Positions 1-8,062 of a stretch of 16,271 bases of DNA are shown here, piece by piece. The first letter of the stretch is position 1, and every line of letters starts with the position of its first letter. A program made the translations under genes and the position numbers. Under the pieces are notes generated by a model. That model worked only from the letters and a program-made list of their open reading frames with translations, ran no database searches and was not told the origin of the DNA. Origin of the DNA: Methanobacterium sp. (GTDB lineage: Archaea; Methanobacteriota; Methanobacteria; Methanobacteriales; Methanobacteriaceae); assembly GCA_020854975.1 (NCBI GenBank), contig JAHKLQ010000194.1, positions 1 through 16,271 on the forward strand, read 5' to 3'.

Positions 1-1
1 A

Positions 2-661
2 TTGATGTACATATCAAAACTTTCATTTAAAACCTCTTTAACAAGAGTACTGCTGCTTTTACCCTTTGGTGGCTTTATAATTGCATTCCAACCTTTCATA
101 CATCCTGGAAACATCATATGGTCTGGTGCGTTTGGGATACATATCACTGATGGTGGTTTGATGTGGGCTGCGCTTCTTATGTCCAGACTCATTGTAGCCC
201 TAACCTCAATCGTGCTCTTATCTTCCATAAGCCCCATGCAAGAAGTTGTGCAGTCATTCCGGAAGTTAGGAATGCCCCGAGAGTTTGCCATGATCTTAAG
301 TCTCATGATCAGATTCCTGTTCATGTTCTATGATGAACTTCATCGTATAACCCACGCCCAGAAAGCCAGATGTTTTGATGCTTTTAATAATAAAATTTCC
401 TACAAATGGAGGATGAAACAGTTAGGTTACACTGTAGCTATGATGTTTCTCCGGGCATATGAACAGGGGGAAACCATCTATCTCAGTATGGCCAGTCGGG
501 GTTTTTCAGATAAATCAAAACTTTACCATGACCGGAAAGCTAAAATTGGCTACGGTGAATATATTTTTATCACCATTACCCTGTTATTAGTAGCTTGTCT
601 GCAAATTTTAGCCATGTTCTTCTTTCCACAACTGGGTTTTTTGGGAGTGAATATAGTATAA
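2..661 (+). CDS. cbiQ: Cobalt ECF transporter membrane subunit CbiQ (5' end cut off)
   Basis: Transmembrane (T) component of an energy-coupling-factor importer for cobalt, sitting in the cytoplasmic membrane between CbiM/N and the CbiO ATPase. The visible 219 residues are shorter than a usual CbiQ (about 250-270), and the frame is open to the window edge, so the apparent TTG/ATG starts at positions 2-7 are probably internal. Hydrophobic segments lie at residues about 13-32, 52-75, 95-110 and 185-208. The long cytoplasmic stretch between the last two holds the two coupling motifs typical of T components: AQKARCF (about 119-125; the Gly usually found after Arg is Cys here) and ASRGF (164-168). 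cbiO starts 39 bases downstream, so the two are almost certainly cotranscribed. Nickel rather than cobalt as substrate cannot be excluded from this subunit. Confidence 0.88.
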   Translation: MMYISKLSFKTSLTRVLLLLPFGGFIIAFQPFIHPGNIIWSGAFGIHITDGGLMWAALLMSRLIVALTSIVLLSSISPMQEVVQSFRKLGMPREFAMILSLMIRFLFMFYDELHRITHAQKARCFDAFNNKISYKWRMKQLGYTVAMMFLRAYEQGETIYLSMASRGFSDKSKLYHDRKAKIGYGEYIFITITLLLVACLQILAMFFFPQLGFLGVNIV

Positions 662-700
662 TATTAAAAAAATAATCAATTAACCAATGAGGCAAGGTAT

Positions 701-1672
<972 letters not shown>

Positions 1673-1720
1673 AGGTTATTCTACTTCCGCATCCATCTTC
1701 ACCACCAAGTCCCTTAACTC

Positions 1721-1732
1721 TTTAATTTTTTT
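1721..1732 (+). terminator. T-run terminator after cbiO
   Basis: A T-rich run begins 48 bases after the cbiO stop codon and ends just before the convergent hcgF stop. This fits archaeal oligo-T termination. Confidence 0.5.
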
Positions 1733-1737
1733 CCTCA

Positions 1738-2250
1738 TCAGGATTGATGGTTTAAAATCTGTTCAAGTAGAAGTAACGTTTTTTCCACACCTGATCTCTG
1801 TCTTAAAAGAAGTTGTTCTGAATTGGAAGAACACAAATCAGCGTAAACATCTGAAGTGGTTTTAACTGCTAGTTCTGGAGTTACTATGGCAATTCCACCT
1901 TTTCCAATACCTGCTGTGGTTCCGATCCCTATATCTGCCCCAGAAATATTTTTAACGGCTTTGGCCATTAATACTGCCACTTCCTGATCATCTTCTTCCT
2001 TATAAACTTTTATACCATTGAGTAATTTATGTGGTTCGGGAGGATCAACCTTCAAAACAGATTTAAGTGCACTTAAGGTGGGTATGAACATCCCACACAG
2101 AAGCGTTATTTCATCTTGAAAATTTTCCAATGTTGCAGGTTTCCAAATATCCGGGCCAAATTCACCCTGATAACCCTGTGCGCAGGCATGTATTTCCCTG
2201 GCGATAATCCCATGGGTGAAACATTCTGCAGTGGCGATTTTTATAGTCAT
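1738..2250 (-). CDS. hcgF: FeGP-cofactor biosynthesis protein HcgF (UPF0254 family)
   Basis: HcgF acts late in making the iron-guanylylpyridinol cofactor of [Fe]-hydrogenase. It accepts the activated guanylylpyridinol from HcgE and holds it as a thioester on a conserved cysteine near the N terminus. Here that residue is Cys10 in the segment ATAECFTHG (6-14), which matches the UPF0254 signature I recall. Later segments GADIGIGTTAGIGKGGIAIV and KTTSDVYADL are also family-like. The length (170 residues) is normal. No clear ribosome site precedes ATG 2250. A TATA box at 2325-2334 suggests transcription separate from hcgE, 126 bases upstream. It is the last hcg gene in this cluster, and hcgG does not follow. 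Confidence 0.88.
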   Translation of the reverse strand: MTIKIATAECFTHGIIAREIHACAQGYQGEFGPDIWKPATLENFQDEITLLCGMFIPTLSALKSVLKVDPPEPHKLLNGIKVYKEEDDQEVAVLMAKAVKNISGADIGIGTTAGIGKGGIAIVTPELAVKTTSDVYADLCSSNSEQLLLRQRSGVEKTLLLLEQILNHQS

Positions 2251-2324
2251 TTTAAATCTTTTTGCTGTTTTCTGGATCTTGGGTTATGAAACCTTATGAA
2301 ACTCTCTAATAATCATCTGTAAGT

Positions 2325-2334
2325 TATTTATAAG
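2325..2334 (-). promoter_or_regulatory. Probable hcgF promoter (TATA box)
   Basis: Read on the minus strand this is CTTATAAATA, a good archaeal TATA element, placing the transcript start near 2300 and giving a leader of about 50 bases. A tandem repeat with core TTATGAAAC (copies near 2284 and 2294) lies at the expected start site. A second tandem repeat, TTAATTTTAGG (2336-2359), lies just upstream of the TATA box. Confidence 0.45.
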
Positions 2335-2376
2335 TTAATTTTAGGATTAATTTTAGGGATAATTTTATTTTTAAAC

Positions 2377-3018
2377 TTAGTTCAATACTTGGAATTTAGC
2401 TTGCAAAGCTTTCATAATTTCAATGGTTATAAGTTTGGCAATTTCATCTAAAACATAAGGAGTTACTGGTTCAACATCCCTTATGAATTTTCCAGTGGTT
2501 ATTATGGTGTGATTTTCAGTTATACCCTCAGCTTTCAATTCATTGGCAACTGGATTGTTATAATCTGCCTGGGAAATATCCATAACTTCAATTTTGTCAT
2601 TACCAATCCCAAAAACTCCTGCAGTGCTTATGGTAGCTGCTCCCAGTTCATGTGCCCTTTTAACTATGGCTGCAGTGGTAGGAATTGTATTTCCACCTGC
2701 TATTTCCACACAAACCACATCACCATTAATTAAATCTAAATTTTCCAGGTTTATGTCTTCTCGAATGGGTGTAACCTCTTTAATTCCTCTTAATTCATGT
2801 AAAAAGTCCACCTTGTATTCTCCAGGTTTTCCTCCCAGGATTTTGAAAATTATATCACCGGCTGAGATCTTTTGTGAGTCAATGGCAGTTATTTTCTGAG
2901 GTCCTCCTCTATGAATTTGTGTTAAGTTCAATCCAGTTCGTATTCCTAACCTTCCTAGGCCAACTAATGTCACATGGCCTTTTGGGATCTTATTATTTTC
3001 AATTTCTTCTATGTTCAT
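2377..3018 (-). CDS. hcgE: FeGP-cofactor biosynthesis protein HcgE (E1/ThiF-like)
   Basis: HcgE is a ubiquitin-activating-enzyme-like adenylyltransferase that activates the carboxyl group of guanylylpyridinol with ATP before transfer to HcgF. The protein opens with a Rossmann nucleotide-binding loop, VTLVGLGRLGIRTG (16-29). The frame is open to 3171, but I chose ATG 3018 because AGGAG sits 7 bases ahead of it and because the 51 codons upstream encode a hydrophobic, unconserved-looking stretch that would precede the Rossmann strand. This gives 213 residues, normal for HcgE. It lies 379 bases downstream of hcgD, behind what looks like its own promoter and a long leader. Confidence 0.87.
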   Translation of the reverse strand: MNIEEIENNKIPKGHVTLVGLGRLGIRTGLNLTQIHRGGPQKITAIDSQKISAGDIIFKILGGKPGEYKVDFLHELRGIKEVTPIREDINLENLDLINGDVVCVEIAGGNTIPTTAAIVKRAHELGAATISTAGVFGIGNDKIEVMDISQADYNNPVANELKAEGITENHTIITTGKFIRDVEPVTPYVLDEIAKLITIEIMKALQAKFQVLN

Positions 3019-3102
3019 TCGTTTCTCCTTATCATCCCTCAGGTTGTTAGAAGAGTGATAAATCAGGTATTTAAGTAGTATGAATAACAAAATTAGAACT
3101 GC

Positions 3103-3162
3103 AGGGCATCCAAATCTTGTGATACATTTGAGCGAAAAATGCGTATAATCATCAGATGCCCT
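3103..3162 (-). other. Possible stem in the hcgE leader
   Basis: Perfect 8-base inverted repeat (AGGGCATC at 3103-3110, GATGCCCT at 3155-3162) enclosing a second 5-base inverted pair, CAAAT/ATTTG (3111-3130). On the minus strand this would fold as an outer stem with an inner hairpin stacked against its 3' side, about 85 bases before the hcgE start. It is too short for a tRNA and has no T-loop. I do not recognise the fold as any known riboswitch. Confidence 0.3.
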
Positions 3163-3267
3163 ACCATTCACACAATATCCAGATTTTTTTTACCTTACGG
3201 TATTCCATCCTTCTATTGAACATAAGGAGGAGGTGTTATGAGGCAAAACCTCTTCCAAGAATAATAT

Positions 3268-3290
3268 TAGTACTAAGTACTATAAATACT
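3268..3290 (-). promoter_or_regulatory. Probable hcgE promoter with palindromic operator
   Basis: On the minus strand a TATA-like AGTATTTA(TA) at about 3281-3290 is followed directly by the 15-base palindrome TAGTACTTAGTACTA (3268-3282). A repressor bound there would block TBP or polymerase. The expected start near 3258 implies a leader of roughly 240 bases to hcgE. Confidence 0.4.
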
Positions 3291-3373
3291 TTGTCTTAAA
3301 AAAGTATTACTTTTTCTTTTGGTTAATTTATCCCTTTTGCCCCTAAAAACCCTCCACATATTTTTGTGTTAAG

Positions 3374-3392
3374 ATAATAATTACATTATTAT
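3374..3392 (-). terminator. Hairpin after hcgD
   Basis: Perfect 8-base stem (ATAATAAT/ATTATTAT) with a 3-base loop, 6 bases beyond the hcgD stop codon. A T-run on the minus strand follows at about 3299-3308. It could end the hcgA-D transcript or protect its 3' end. Confidence 0.4.
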
Positions 3393-3397
3393 TTATT

Positions 3398-4144
3398 TCA
3401 TGATATCCCACTTTTTGGTCCAATTTCCAGAGGTTGAGCTTGATGAAAAGTTTCCCAAGAAGCTCCAGTGTCATGGTAACGGGTATTTACTCCTAATTCA
3501 TTCAGTAACTGACAGAGTCTTATCAAACCAGGAACTTCTGTGGCCTGATGAGTGGCATCAATAAGGGTTATACCTAATTTTTTAGCGATTATGCTTCCAG
3601 GATGTGTAAGATCACCTGATAATAACAGATCCACCCCTTTTTCTCTTGATAATTTTATATAGTGAGGGTTTAAACCAAACCCGGATATTACTGCTACTTT
3701 TTCAATTAATTTTTTGGATCCTTTTACCAGTCTAATGTTATCTGTAGGTAAACTTTTGAAAACATTCTCCATAAAATCATCCAGACTGCACTGGGTTGTG
3801 CAAATCCTTCCTATTCCTGTTTCCTCTTCTAAAACATCTGTGACCTCTAATTTTAAGGATTCGGCCAGGGCGTCATTAGCTCCACCCTGGACGATATCCC
3901 AATTGGAATGGATGATGTAAGTGGGAATAGATGGAGGAAATATGGGTGGATGGTGACAAACTACAAGATCTGTTTCCACTCCAGTGAGAGTATTGCCAGG
4001 AACAAGATCTAAAAGCACTACTGCCTTTTCCACCTCCATTTCTTCCGGATTGCCAAAACCTATGAATCCTACTAGATCATCATTTAAAGCCAGTTTAAGA
4101 GGGACCTTCTGTTCTATAAGTTTGAAAAGTTCAGATGCTAACAT
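3398..4144 (-). CDS. hcgD: FeGP-cofactor biosynthesis protein HcgD (Nif3-like)
   Basis: Member of the Nif3 (NGG1-interacting factor 3) family. Within the Hcg set it binds two iron ions and has been proposed as an iron chaperone for FeGP assembly. Nif3 hallmarks are visible: the metal-binding pair His64-His65 in VVCHHPPIF, a central LLSGDLTHPG segment, a second histidine in DATHQATEVPG, and the C-terminal HDTGASWETFH. At 248 residues it is a normal single-domain Nif3 protein. Its start overlaps the hcgC end by 14 bases, a sign of translational coupling, and it is followed by a hairpin that probably ends the transcript. The Nif3 fold alone is widespread; the assignment to HcgD rests on position. 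Confidence 0.9.
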   Translation of the reverse strand: MLASELFKLIEQKVPLKLALNDDLVGFIGFGNPEEMEVEKAVVLLDLVPGNTLTGVETDLVVCHHPPIFPPSIPTYIIHSNWDIVQGGANDALAESLKLEVTDVLEEETGIGRICTTQCSLDDFMENVFKSLPTDNIRLVKGSKKLIEKVAVISGFGLNPHYIKLSREKGVDLLLSGDLTHPGSIIAKKLGITLIDATHQATEVPGLIRLCQLLNELGVNTRYHDTGASWETFHQAQPLEIGPKSGIS

Positions 4145-4910
4145 CTTCCACCTGGGAATTTATTTTTTGTAAATGTTTTTCCAGAGTATCATCAGAAGAT
4201 AATGGTTGTAAAGATGATGTAATGAGTGCTGGTTTCCTCATGAGCCTTGAAAATTTATCATAATCTTCTTCTTTAAAAAGAACCCCCTCATAGAAGTTCA
4301 TCCCTGCCACCCCATAAAGAACTCCATTAATTTTTAGGATATCATCAAGACTTTTCCGGAGTACTTCCATGGTAAGAGTCATGGTTCCTGATGTTTTTGT
4401 TTTTAAACCTTCAGTTTTCAGGACTCCCTTATACCTTGAACTGGCCAGATGGATCCTGTCCATTATGTTGCTTTTTTCTATGATACTGTGATCACTACCA
4501 TCTGCAGTGGGATCTTCTGTCAGGAATACTTCAACATCAGAGTTAACAAACTCTCTAACCGATTCAGGGCTTAAACCCCCTAAACCAGTGGTGTCAATTA
4601 CCATATCTGCCTGGCTGATTCTGGTCAGGTCATCAGTAAAGTCAATATCATCCCCTAAAAGATATTTTAGATGGGGTTGAATGTCAATAACTGTTACTTG
4701 TGAAAATTTTTTAAATTGTTCGGCCAGTTTCATCCCGGTGACGTAGGCCCCTACAATAACAGTTTCTTCCACATTCACATCTAATGATTCCATCCAGTTA
4801 ATGACAGCTTCACATTTAACCTCACCTATTTGATTGAGTAGATCAACTACTTCCAGTCCAGAATATAAGGTGAAGACTTCTTCTGTGATTCCCCTTTCTT
4901 TGATGATCAT
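4131..4910 (-). CDS. hcgC: FeGP-cofactor biosynthesis methyltransferase HcgC
   Basis: HcgC is an S-adenosylmethionine-dependent methyltransferase that methylates C3 of the pyridinol precursor of the FeGP cofactor. The sequence shows a Rossmann-type core: VIVGAYVTGMKLAEQF (about 52-67), a strand ending in VIDIQPH, and MVIDTTGLGGLSPESV further on. A C-terminal region contains GVLYGVAGMNFYEGVLF. Length is 259 residues. The ATG overlaps the hcgB stop by four bases (ATGA). I identify it by its place between hcgB and the Nif3-like hcgD together with the Rossmann pattern; the sequence outside such clusters is not distinctive to me. Confidence 0.88.
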   Translation of the reverse strand: MIIKERGITEEVFTLYSGLEVVDLLNQIGEVKCEAVINWMESLDVNVEETVIVGAYVTGMKLAEQFKKFSQVTVIDIQPHLKYLLGDDIDFTDDLTRISQADMVIDTTGLGGLSPESVREFVNSDVEVFLTEDPTADGSDHSIIEKSNIMDRIHLASSRYKGVLKTEGLKTKTSGTMTLTMEVLRKSLDDILKINGVLYGVAGMNFYEGVLFKEEDYDKFSRLMRKPALITSSLQPLSSDDTLEKHLQKINSQVEDVSI

Positions 4911-5386
4911 TCCAACACCGTGAATCCTATTCTTAAGAGGGCCTGGGTGATCTCATCTTTAACTGCCTCATCAACTTCTTTACCATGTACGATATGCGAA
5001 GGGGATGTTGCTGCTGATAGTATCCTACCCTTTTTATCCATTATTACCAGTAATGATCCAGATCCAGGTACTCCCAGACGTCCCCTGGCAATCACCAAGT
5101 CACAATCACATATATCCAGGGCCAGAAGAGCTTTAGTGATTGCGGGAGTTCTTGATAGGTCTGCGGAATTGGTGTGGATGCATAAATGGTCAGCGCTTGG
5201 TAAATTGAATTTGGTTAATACTTCATTTATAGCGGAAGTTTTCACTGTATTTTTGTTGGGAACCACGATCCTCTTACAGGATCTGATGTGATTTCTGAGG
5301 GCTATTAATTCATCCTCTGTATCTCCGAAACGTTCATCCCGTACAGATTCCTGATAAGCGTTTTTAATGGTTTTTTCTATGTTCAT
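4907..5386 (-). CDS. hcgB: FeGP-cofactor guanylyltransferase HcgB (DUF3236)
   Basis: HcgB joins GTP to the 4-hydroxyl of the pyridinol to form the guanylylpyridinol half of the cofactor. The most distinctive segment is GRLGVPGSGS (102-111), followed by LLVIMDKKGRILSAATSPSH and HGKEVDEA, which fits the DUF3236 family as I remember it. The protein has 159 residues, the usual size. ATG 5386 has GGTGA four bases upstream. It starts 88 bases after hcgA ends and overlaps hcgC, so hcgBCD are one translational unit. Confidence 0.9.
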   Translation of the reverse strand: MNIEKTIKNAYQESVRDERFGDTEDELIALRNHIRSCKRIVVPNKNTVKTSAINEVLTKFNLPSADHLCIHTNSADLSRTPAITKALLALDICDCDLVIARGRLGVPGSGSLLVIMDKKGRILSAATSPSHIVHGKEVDEAVKDEITQALLRIGFTVLE

Positions 5387-5474
5387 GGACTCACCTGCCC
5401 TTGAATCGTTCTGTTGTCAAAAGTTTAGTTTAGCTTTAATTTTTTATTCTGGGTTTACATGTTTTGGTTTTTGT

Positions 5475-6515
5475 TCATATTTTGGTGATTCCCTTTTCTT
5501 TAACAGGGCATAATGTTTCTTTGAGTTGGGGGTTTAGTCCAAGCTCTTTAATTGTGTTAATAACTTCTTTAAGGTTTCCACATTGTGGAGATCCCACACC
5601 TTTAACATCTAAGGGGTACTGATCCGGAATAACCGTTGCCACATTATCTGCCCCGGCCATTAGGGAAAATTTAACATTTTCCGGGCCAATGGTAGGGGCA
5701 GGAACAGTTATACGTAGATCATTGAATATTAATCGGGTTATGGCAATGGTTTTCATCTGTTCGATCAGGGAACATGGAGGATGATTTTCCATGGGCGTGT
5801 CCAGGTAAGGATTAAAGCCCATAATGGGTACTTCACCCAAGGTGGGAAATTCTTTGAGGAAAAAAAGATGATTGACCCTGTCCTGGTAAGATTCACCTAT
5901 TCCAATAAGTAAACCTGAAGATAACTCCATACCTGCATTACTTATCATTTTACATACTTCAAGTCTGTCTTTGAGTCTTTCACCAGGTTTAAGTTGGTTG
6001 AATAATTCTCTATTAATTGTTTCCAGGTTACAACATACAGTATCAGTCTGATATTCTGCTAGGGCTCCGATGGATTCTTGATTAAGGTCGGAACCAACAT
6101 TTACCAGTAATTCAAGGTTTGTATTCTTTTTTACAATTCTGGCTGCCTGGACAGCATGTTGTCCTTTATATCCATGGGCCCCAGAGCAACTGACCCTTGG
6201 AATTCCTGCTTTTTCAATTGACTGTACTGCCAGTGAAATTTCATCCTCTGTTTTTGAAAAAGAATGAAAATATCCCTCAGAAGAAGTTTTAGCAGCAAAT
6301 CCACAATACTTGCATTTAGGAGTTATTTTACACACATTGGTTAAATGAACCGTGGATGTTAATTTAATCATTCTGCTTTTAGAATTTCGAAGTTCAGAGG
6401 CTGCTTCAAAAATTCTGGCAACATCCTCATAAGATCTTGATTTGAAAAGATCCAGAACTTCATCTTTCTTTAATTCTTCTTCTTTTAAAGCTCTGTTGAT
6501 AATTTTGTTTATCAA
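5475..6515 (-). CDS. hcgA: FeGP-cofactor biosynthesis radical SAM protein HcgA
   Basis: HcgA is a radical SAM enzyme of the BioB/ThiH-like group thought to build the pyridinol ring of the FeGP cofactor. The cluster ligands are Cys62, Cys68 and Cys71 in VCKITPKCKYCGF. This is the CX5CX2C spacing known for HcgA in place of the common CX3CX2C. Further TIM-barrel landmarks are SCSGAHGYKG, LLVNVGSDL, TVCCNLETINRELF and GLLIGIGESYQDRV. I accept the TTG start at 6515 because AAGGTG lies five bases upstream and no ATG is available before the conserved region. Length is 346 residues. It follows hmd after a T-run terminator, so it probably has its own promoter; a TATA-like TTATAAA near 6536 is oddly close to the start codon. 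Confidence 0.93.
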   Translation of the reverse strand: MINKIINRALKEEELKKDEVLDLFKSRSYEDVARIFEAASELRNSKSRMIKLTSTVHLTNVCKITPKCKYCGFAAKTSSEGYFHSFSKTEDEISLAVQSIEKAGIPRVSCSGAHGYKGQHAVQAARIVKKNTNLELLVNVGSDLNQESIGALAEYQTDTVCCNLETINRELFNQLKPGERLKDRLEVCKMISNAGMELSSGLLIGIGESYQDRVNHLFFLKEFPTLGEVPIMGFNPYLDTPMENHPPCSLIEQMKTIAITRLIFNDLRITVPAPTIGPENVKFSLMAGADNVATVIPDQYPLDVKGVGSPQCGNLKEVINTIKELGLNPQLKETLCPVKEKGITKI

Positions 6516-6660
6516 TTTAGCACCTTGATGAGTTTATAAGTTTTATGGTTAGTAGATTGATTAAATGACCAGTTAATCTGAAATAATCTCAAAAACTCTG
6601 AGTTTCATGATTTGAACTCATTTTAAATTGTAATTTCATGAATTTTCCTCTTTTTTCGTA

Positions 6661-6679
6661 AAAAAATAAAAAATAAAAA
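6661..6679 (-). terminator. T-run terminator after hmd
   Basis: On the minus strand three T-runs in 19 bases (read on plus as A-runs) start 15 bases after the hmd stop codon. This is typical archaeal oligo-T termination and would separate the hmd message from hcgA. Confidence 0.65.
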
Positions 6680-6693
6680 GGGTTTCTGTATTA

Positions 6694-7749
6694 TTATACG
6701 TTGCAGGTTGGACCTTTTCCTTTCCTATTTTCCATGACTTCCATGACTGAAGGCAGTATATCTGCAGCTGCACCGAAATTCATGGAATCTGCAGTTCCCA
6801 GTAATGCTCCAGGGTCAAGTTTTTCTTCCATATGGTCGATTCCAACTTTCTCCATAAGATCTGTAACCTGTGATAAGGACTCTTTAGCCATCATCTGAGC
6901 GAAACCTGCCGGAGCACCTAGAACATTCATTACTGAGTCACGATAACTGAGTATTCCAGCATAGGTAATTGCAGTGAGTGCAGAGCACATGTCACATACT
7001 GGTCCTAACAATTCTGCAGGTAATTTAAAGGCATCTCCCCTGGCTGCAACACCCCAATCCACTAAGTTACAGATAGCATCCTCGGAGGCGTAACCTTCAG
7101 CAATGTATACCTGTCCCTTCATTTCAGGAACTGCTCCAGGGTGATAGGAAGATACATTGAATTTAGGAGCTACATTCATTTCGTCGCTCGATAAGTCTTC
7201 AAATATTTTCTGGAACATGGTGGTGGGTACAGTGCAGGCATGGGTTAAAATGGCTCCTTCTTTCAGGTTGTCTGCAAATTTTTCGATAATTCCCATCTGC
7301 ATATCACCTTTAGGTAACCAGGTCATGACCCAGTCTGCATCTTCCACTGCTTCATTATCATCAGTGGTTACTTCGAAACCTAGATCTTCAGGGTGTGTGA
7401 AATGTATGGCACCTTCTGGTGGTTTGGGAAGATCTTTTGCCACTTGATTAACTTTTTCCCGAATTTGAGGCATTATACTTTCTGGGTTTGATTTGTGAGC
7501 CTCTATAACCTGTTCATAGTCAAAATCATCTATTACAGTGAAGTTGTTGTCAAATGAAGGGTCGGCTACTACTATTTCATCAACTCCAGCCAGTTCCTTG
7601 AGCTCTGCACCCATGGTAATGGTTGAATGAGTCATGGCTATTTCTGGTTTTCCTACTTGTTCTGCTACTTCACAGGCTCGGCTGAAGTTTGTTATCCCAC
7701 TGGCCGCATGGGTTCGGTAACAACCGGCTCCTAATATTGCAACTTTCAT
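6694..7749 (-). CDS. hmd: [Fe]-hydrogenase Hmd
   Basis: H2-forming methylene-H4MPT dehydrogenase, the nickel-free hydrogenase that reduces methenyl-H4MPT with H2 in CO2-reducing methanogenesis. I chose ATG 7749, eight codons inside the open frame, because GGAGTGA lies 6 bases upstream and the protein then opens directly with MKVAILGAGCYRTH. Length is 351 residues. Key residues are present: His14 in the active site; Cys172 in THACTVPTT, equivalent to the iron-ligating Cys176 of the Methanocaldococcus enzyme; and the conserved His203 in SYHPGAVPE. The C-terminal helical dimerisation part (about 245-351) is complete. It is read alone from its own promoter and terminator, at the head of the hcg cofactor genes. 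Expression in relatives rises when nickel is scarce. Confidence 0.97.
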   Translation of the reverse strand: MKVAILGAGCYRTHAASGITNFSRACEVAEQVGKPEIAMTHSTITMGAELKELAGVDEIVVADPSFDNNFTVIDDFDYEQVIEAHKSNPESIMPQIREKVNQVAKDLPKPPEGAIHFTHPEDLGFEVTTDDNEAVEDADWVMTWLPKGDMQMGIIEKFADNLKEGAILTHACTVPTTMFQKIFEDLSSDEMNVAPKFNVSSYHPGAVPEMKGQVYIAEGYASEDAICNLVDWGVAARGDAFKLPAELLGPVCDMCSALTAITYAGILSYRDSVMNVLGAPAGFAQMMAKESLSQVTDLMEKVGIDHMEEKLDPGALLGTADSMNFGAAADILPSVMEVMENRKGKGPTCNV

Positions 7750-7780
7750 ACTATCACTCCTTTTTTCCGTCAAATCTTAA

Positions 7781-7803
7781 TACTACCTACGGGTTTAGTA
7801 GTA
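7781..7803. promoter_or_regulatory. Inverted repeat in hmd leader
   Basis: TACTAC (7781-7786) and GTAGTA (7798-7803) form a 6-base inverted repeat separated by 11 bases, at or just after the predicted hmd transcript start. TAATACTAC here (7779-7787) recurs exactly in the promoter of the 9306 gene (9260-9268). Confidence 0.35.
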
Positions 7804-7824
7804 CAAAATTAGATAGTCTAAATG

Positions 7825-7835
7825 TAATATAAATG
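7825..7835 (-). promoter_or_regulatory. Probable hmd promoter (TATA box)
   Basis: Read on the minus strand as CATTTATATTA, a strong archaeal TATA box about 80 bases before the hmd start codon. Transcription would begin near 7800, giving a leader of about 50 bases that carries the GGAGTGA ribosome site. Confidence 0.6.
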
Positions 7836-7899
7836 TTTTGATTTGTGACACAAAATTATAAAAAATTTGGAGTAAATAATAAATTTAGTTATATTTATA

Positions 7900-7928
7900 A
7901 TAAATATTGATAAAATAAATATTGATAA
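7900..7928. repeat. Tandem 14-base repeat upstream of hmd promoter
   Basis: ATAAATATTGATAA occurs twice, at 7900-7913 and 7915-7928, with one base between copies. It lies 65-95 bases upstream of the hmd TATA box, in the 313-base hmd-mcrD intergenic space, where an activator could bind. The rest of that space (about 7936-8062) shows only a weak GGAGG...CCTCC pairing (7967-8002). Confidence 0.45.
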
Positions 7929-8062
7929 TAGTTATAAATTTATTTATAATGAAAACAAGGAAATGAAGGAGGAATAAATAAGGAAAAGAAACCTCCATTA
8001 CCCACTAAATAGGAAAATTGGCCTGTTTAATAGGGAAAAAATGTTTAAATAGTTTTTCTCAT

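Noticed and set aside
3103..3162. tRNA or tRNA remnant on the minus strand (7-base acceptor-like stem)
   Set aside because: Only about 58-60 bases long, with no T-loop TTC, no anticodon arm and a 10-base loop where 7 is expected.
3019..3171. N-terminal extension of hcgE by 51 codons
   Set aside because: The internal ATG at 3018 has a good AGGAG site, the Rossmann motif follows it at normal distance, and the extension is a hydrophobic, AT-driven stretch with no ribosome site.
7967..8002. Small gene starting at the GGAGG near 7967
   Set aside because: No start codon at proper spacing opens a useful frame; the nearby ATG frames stop within a few codons.
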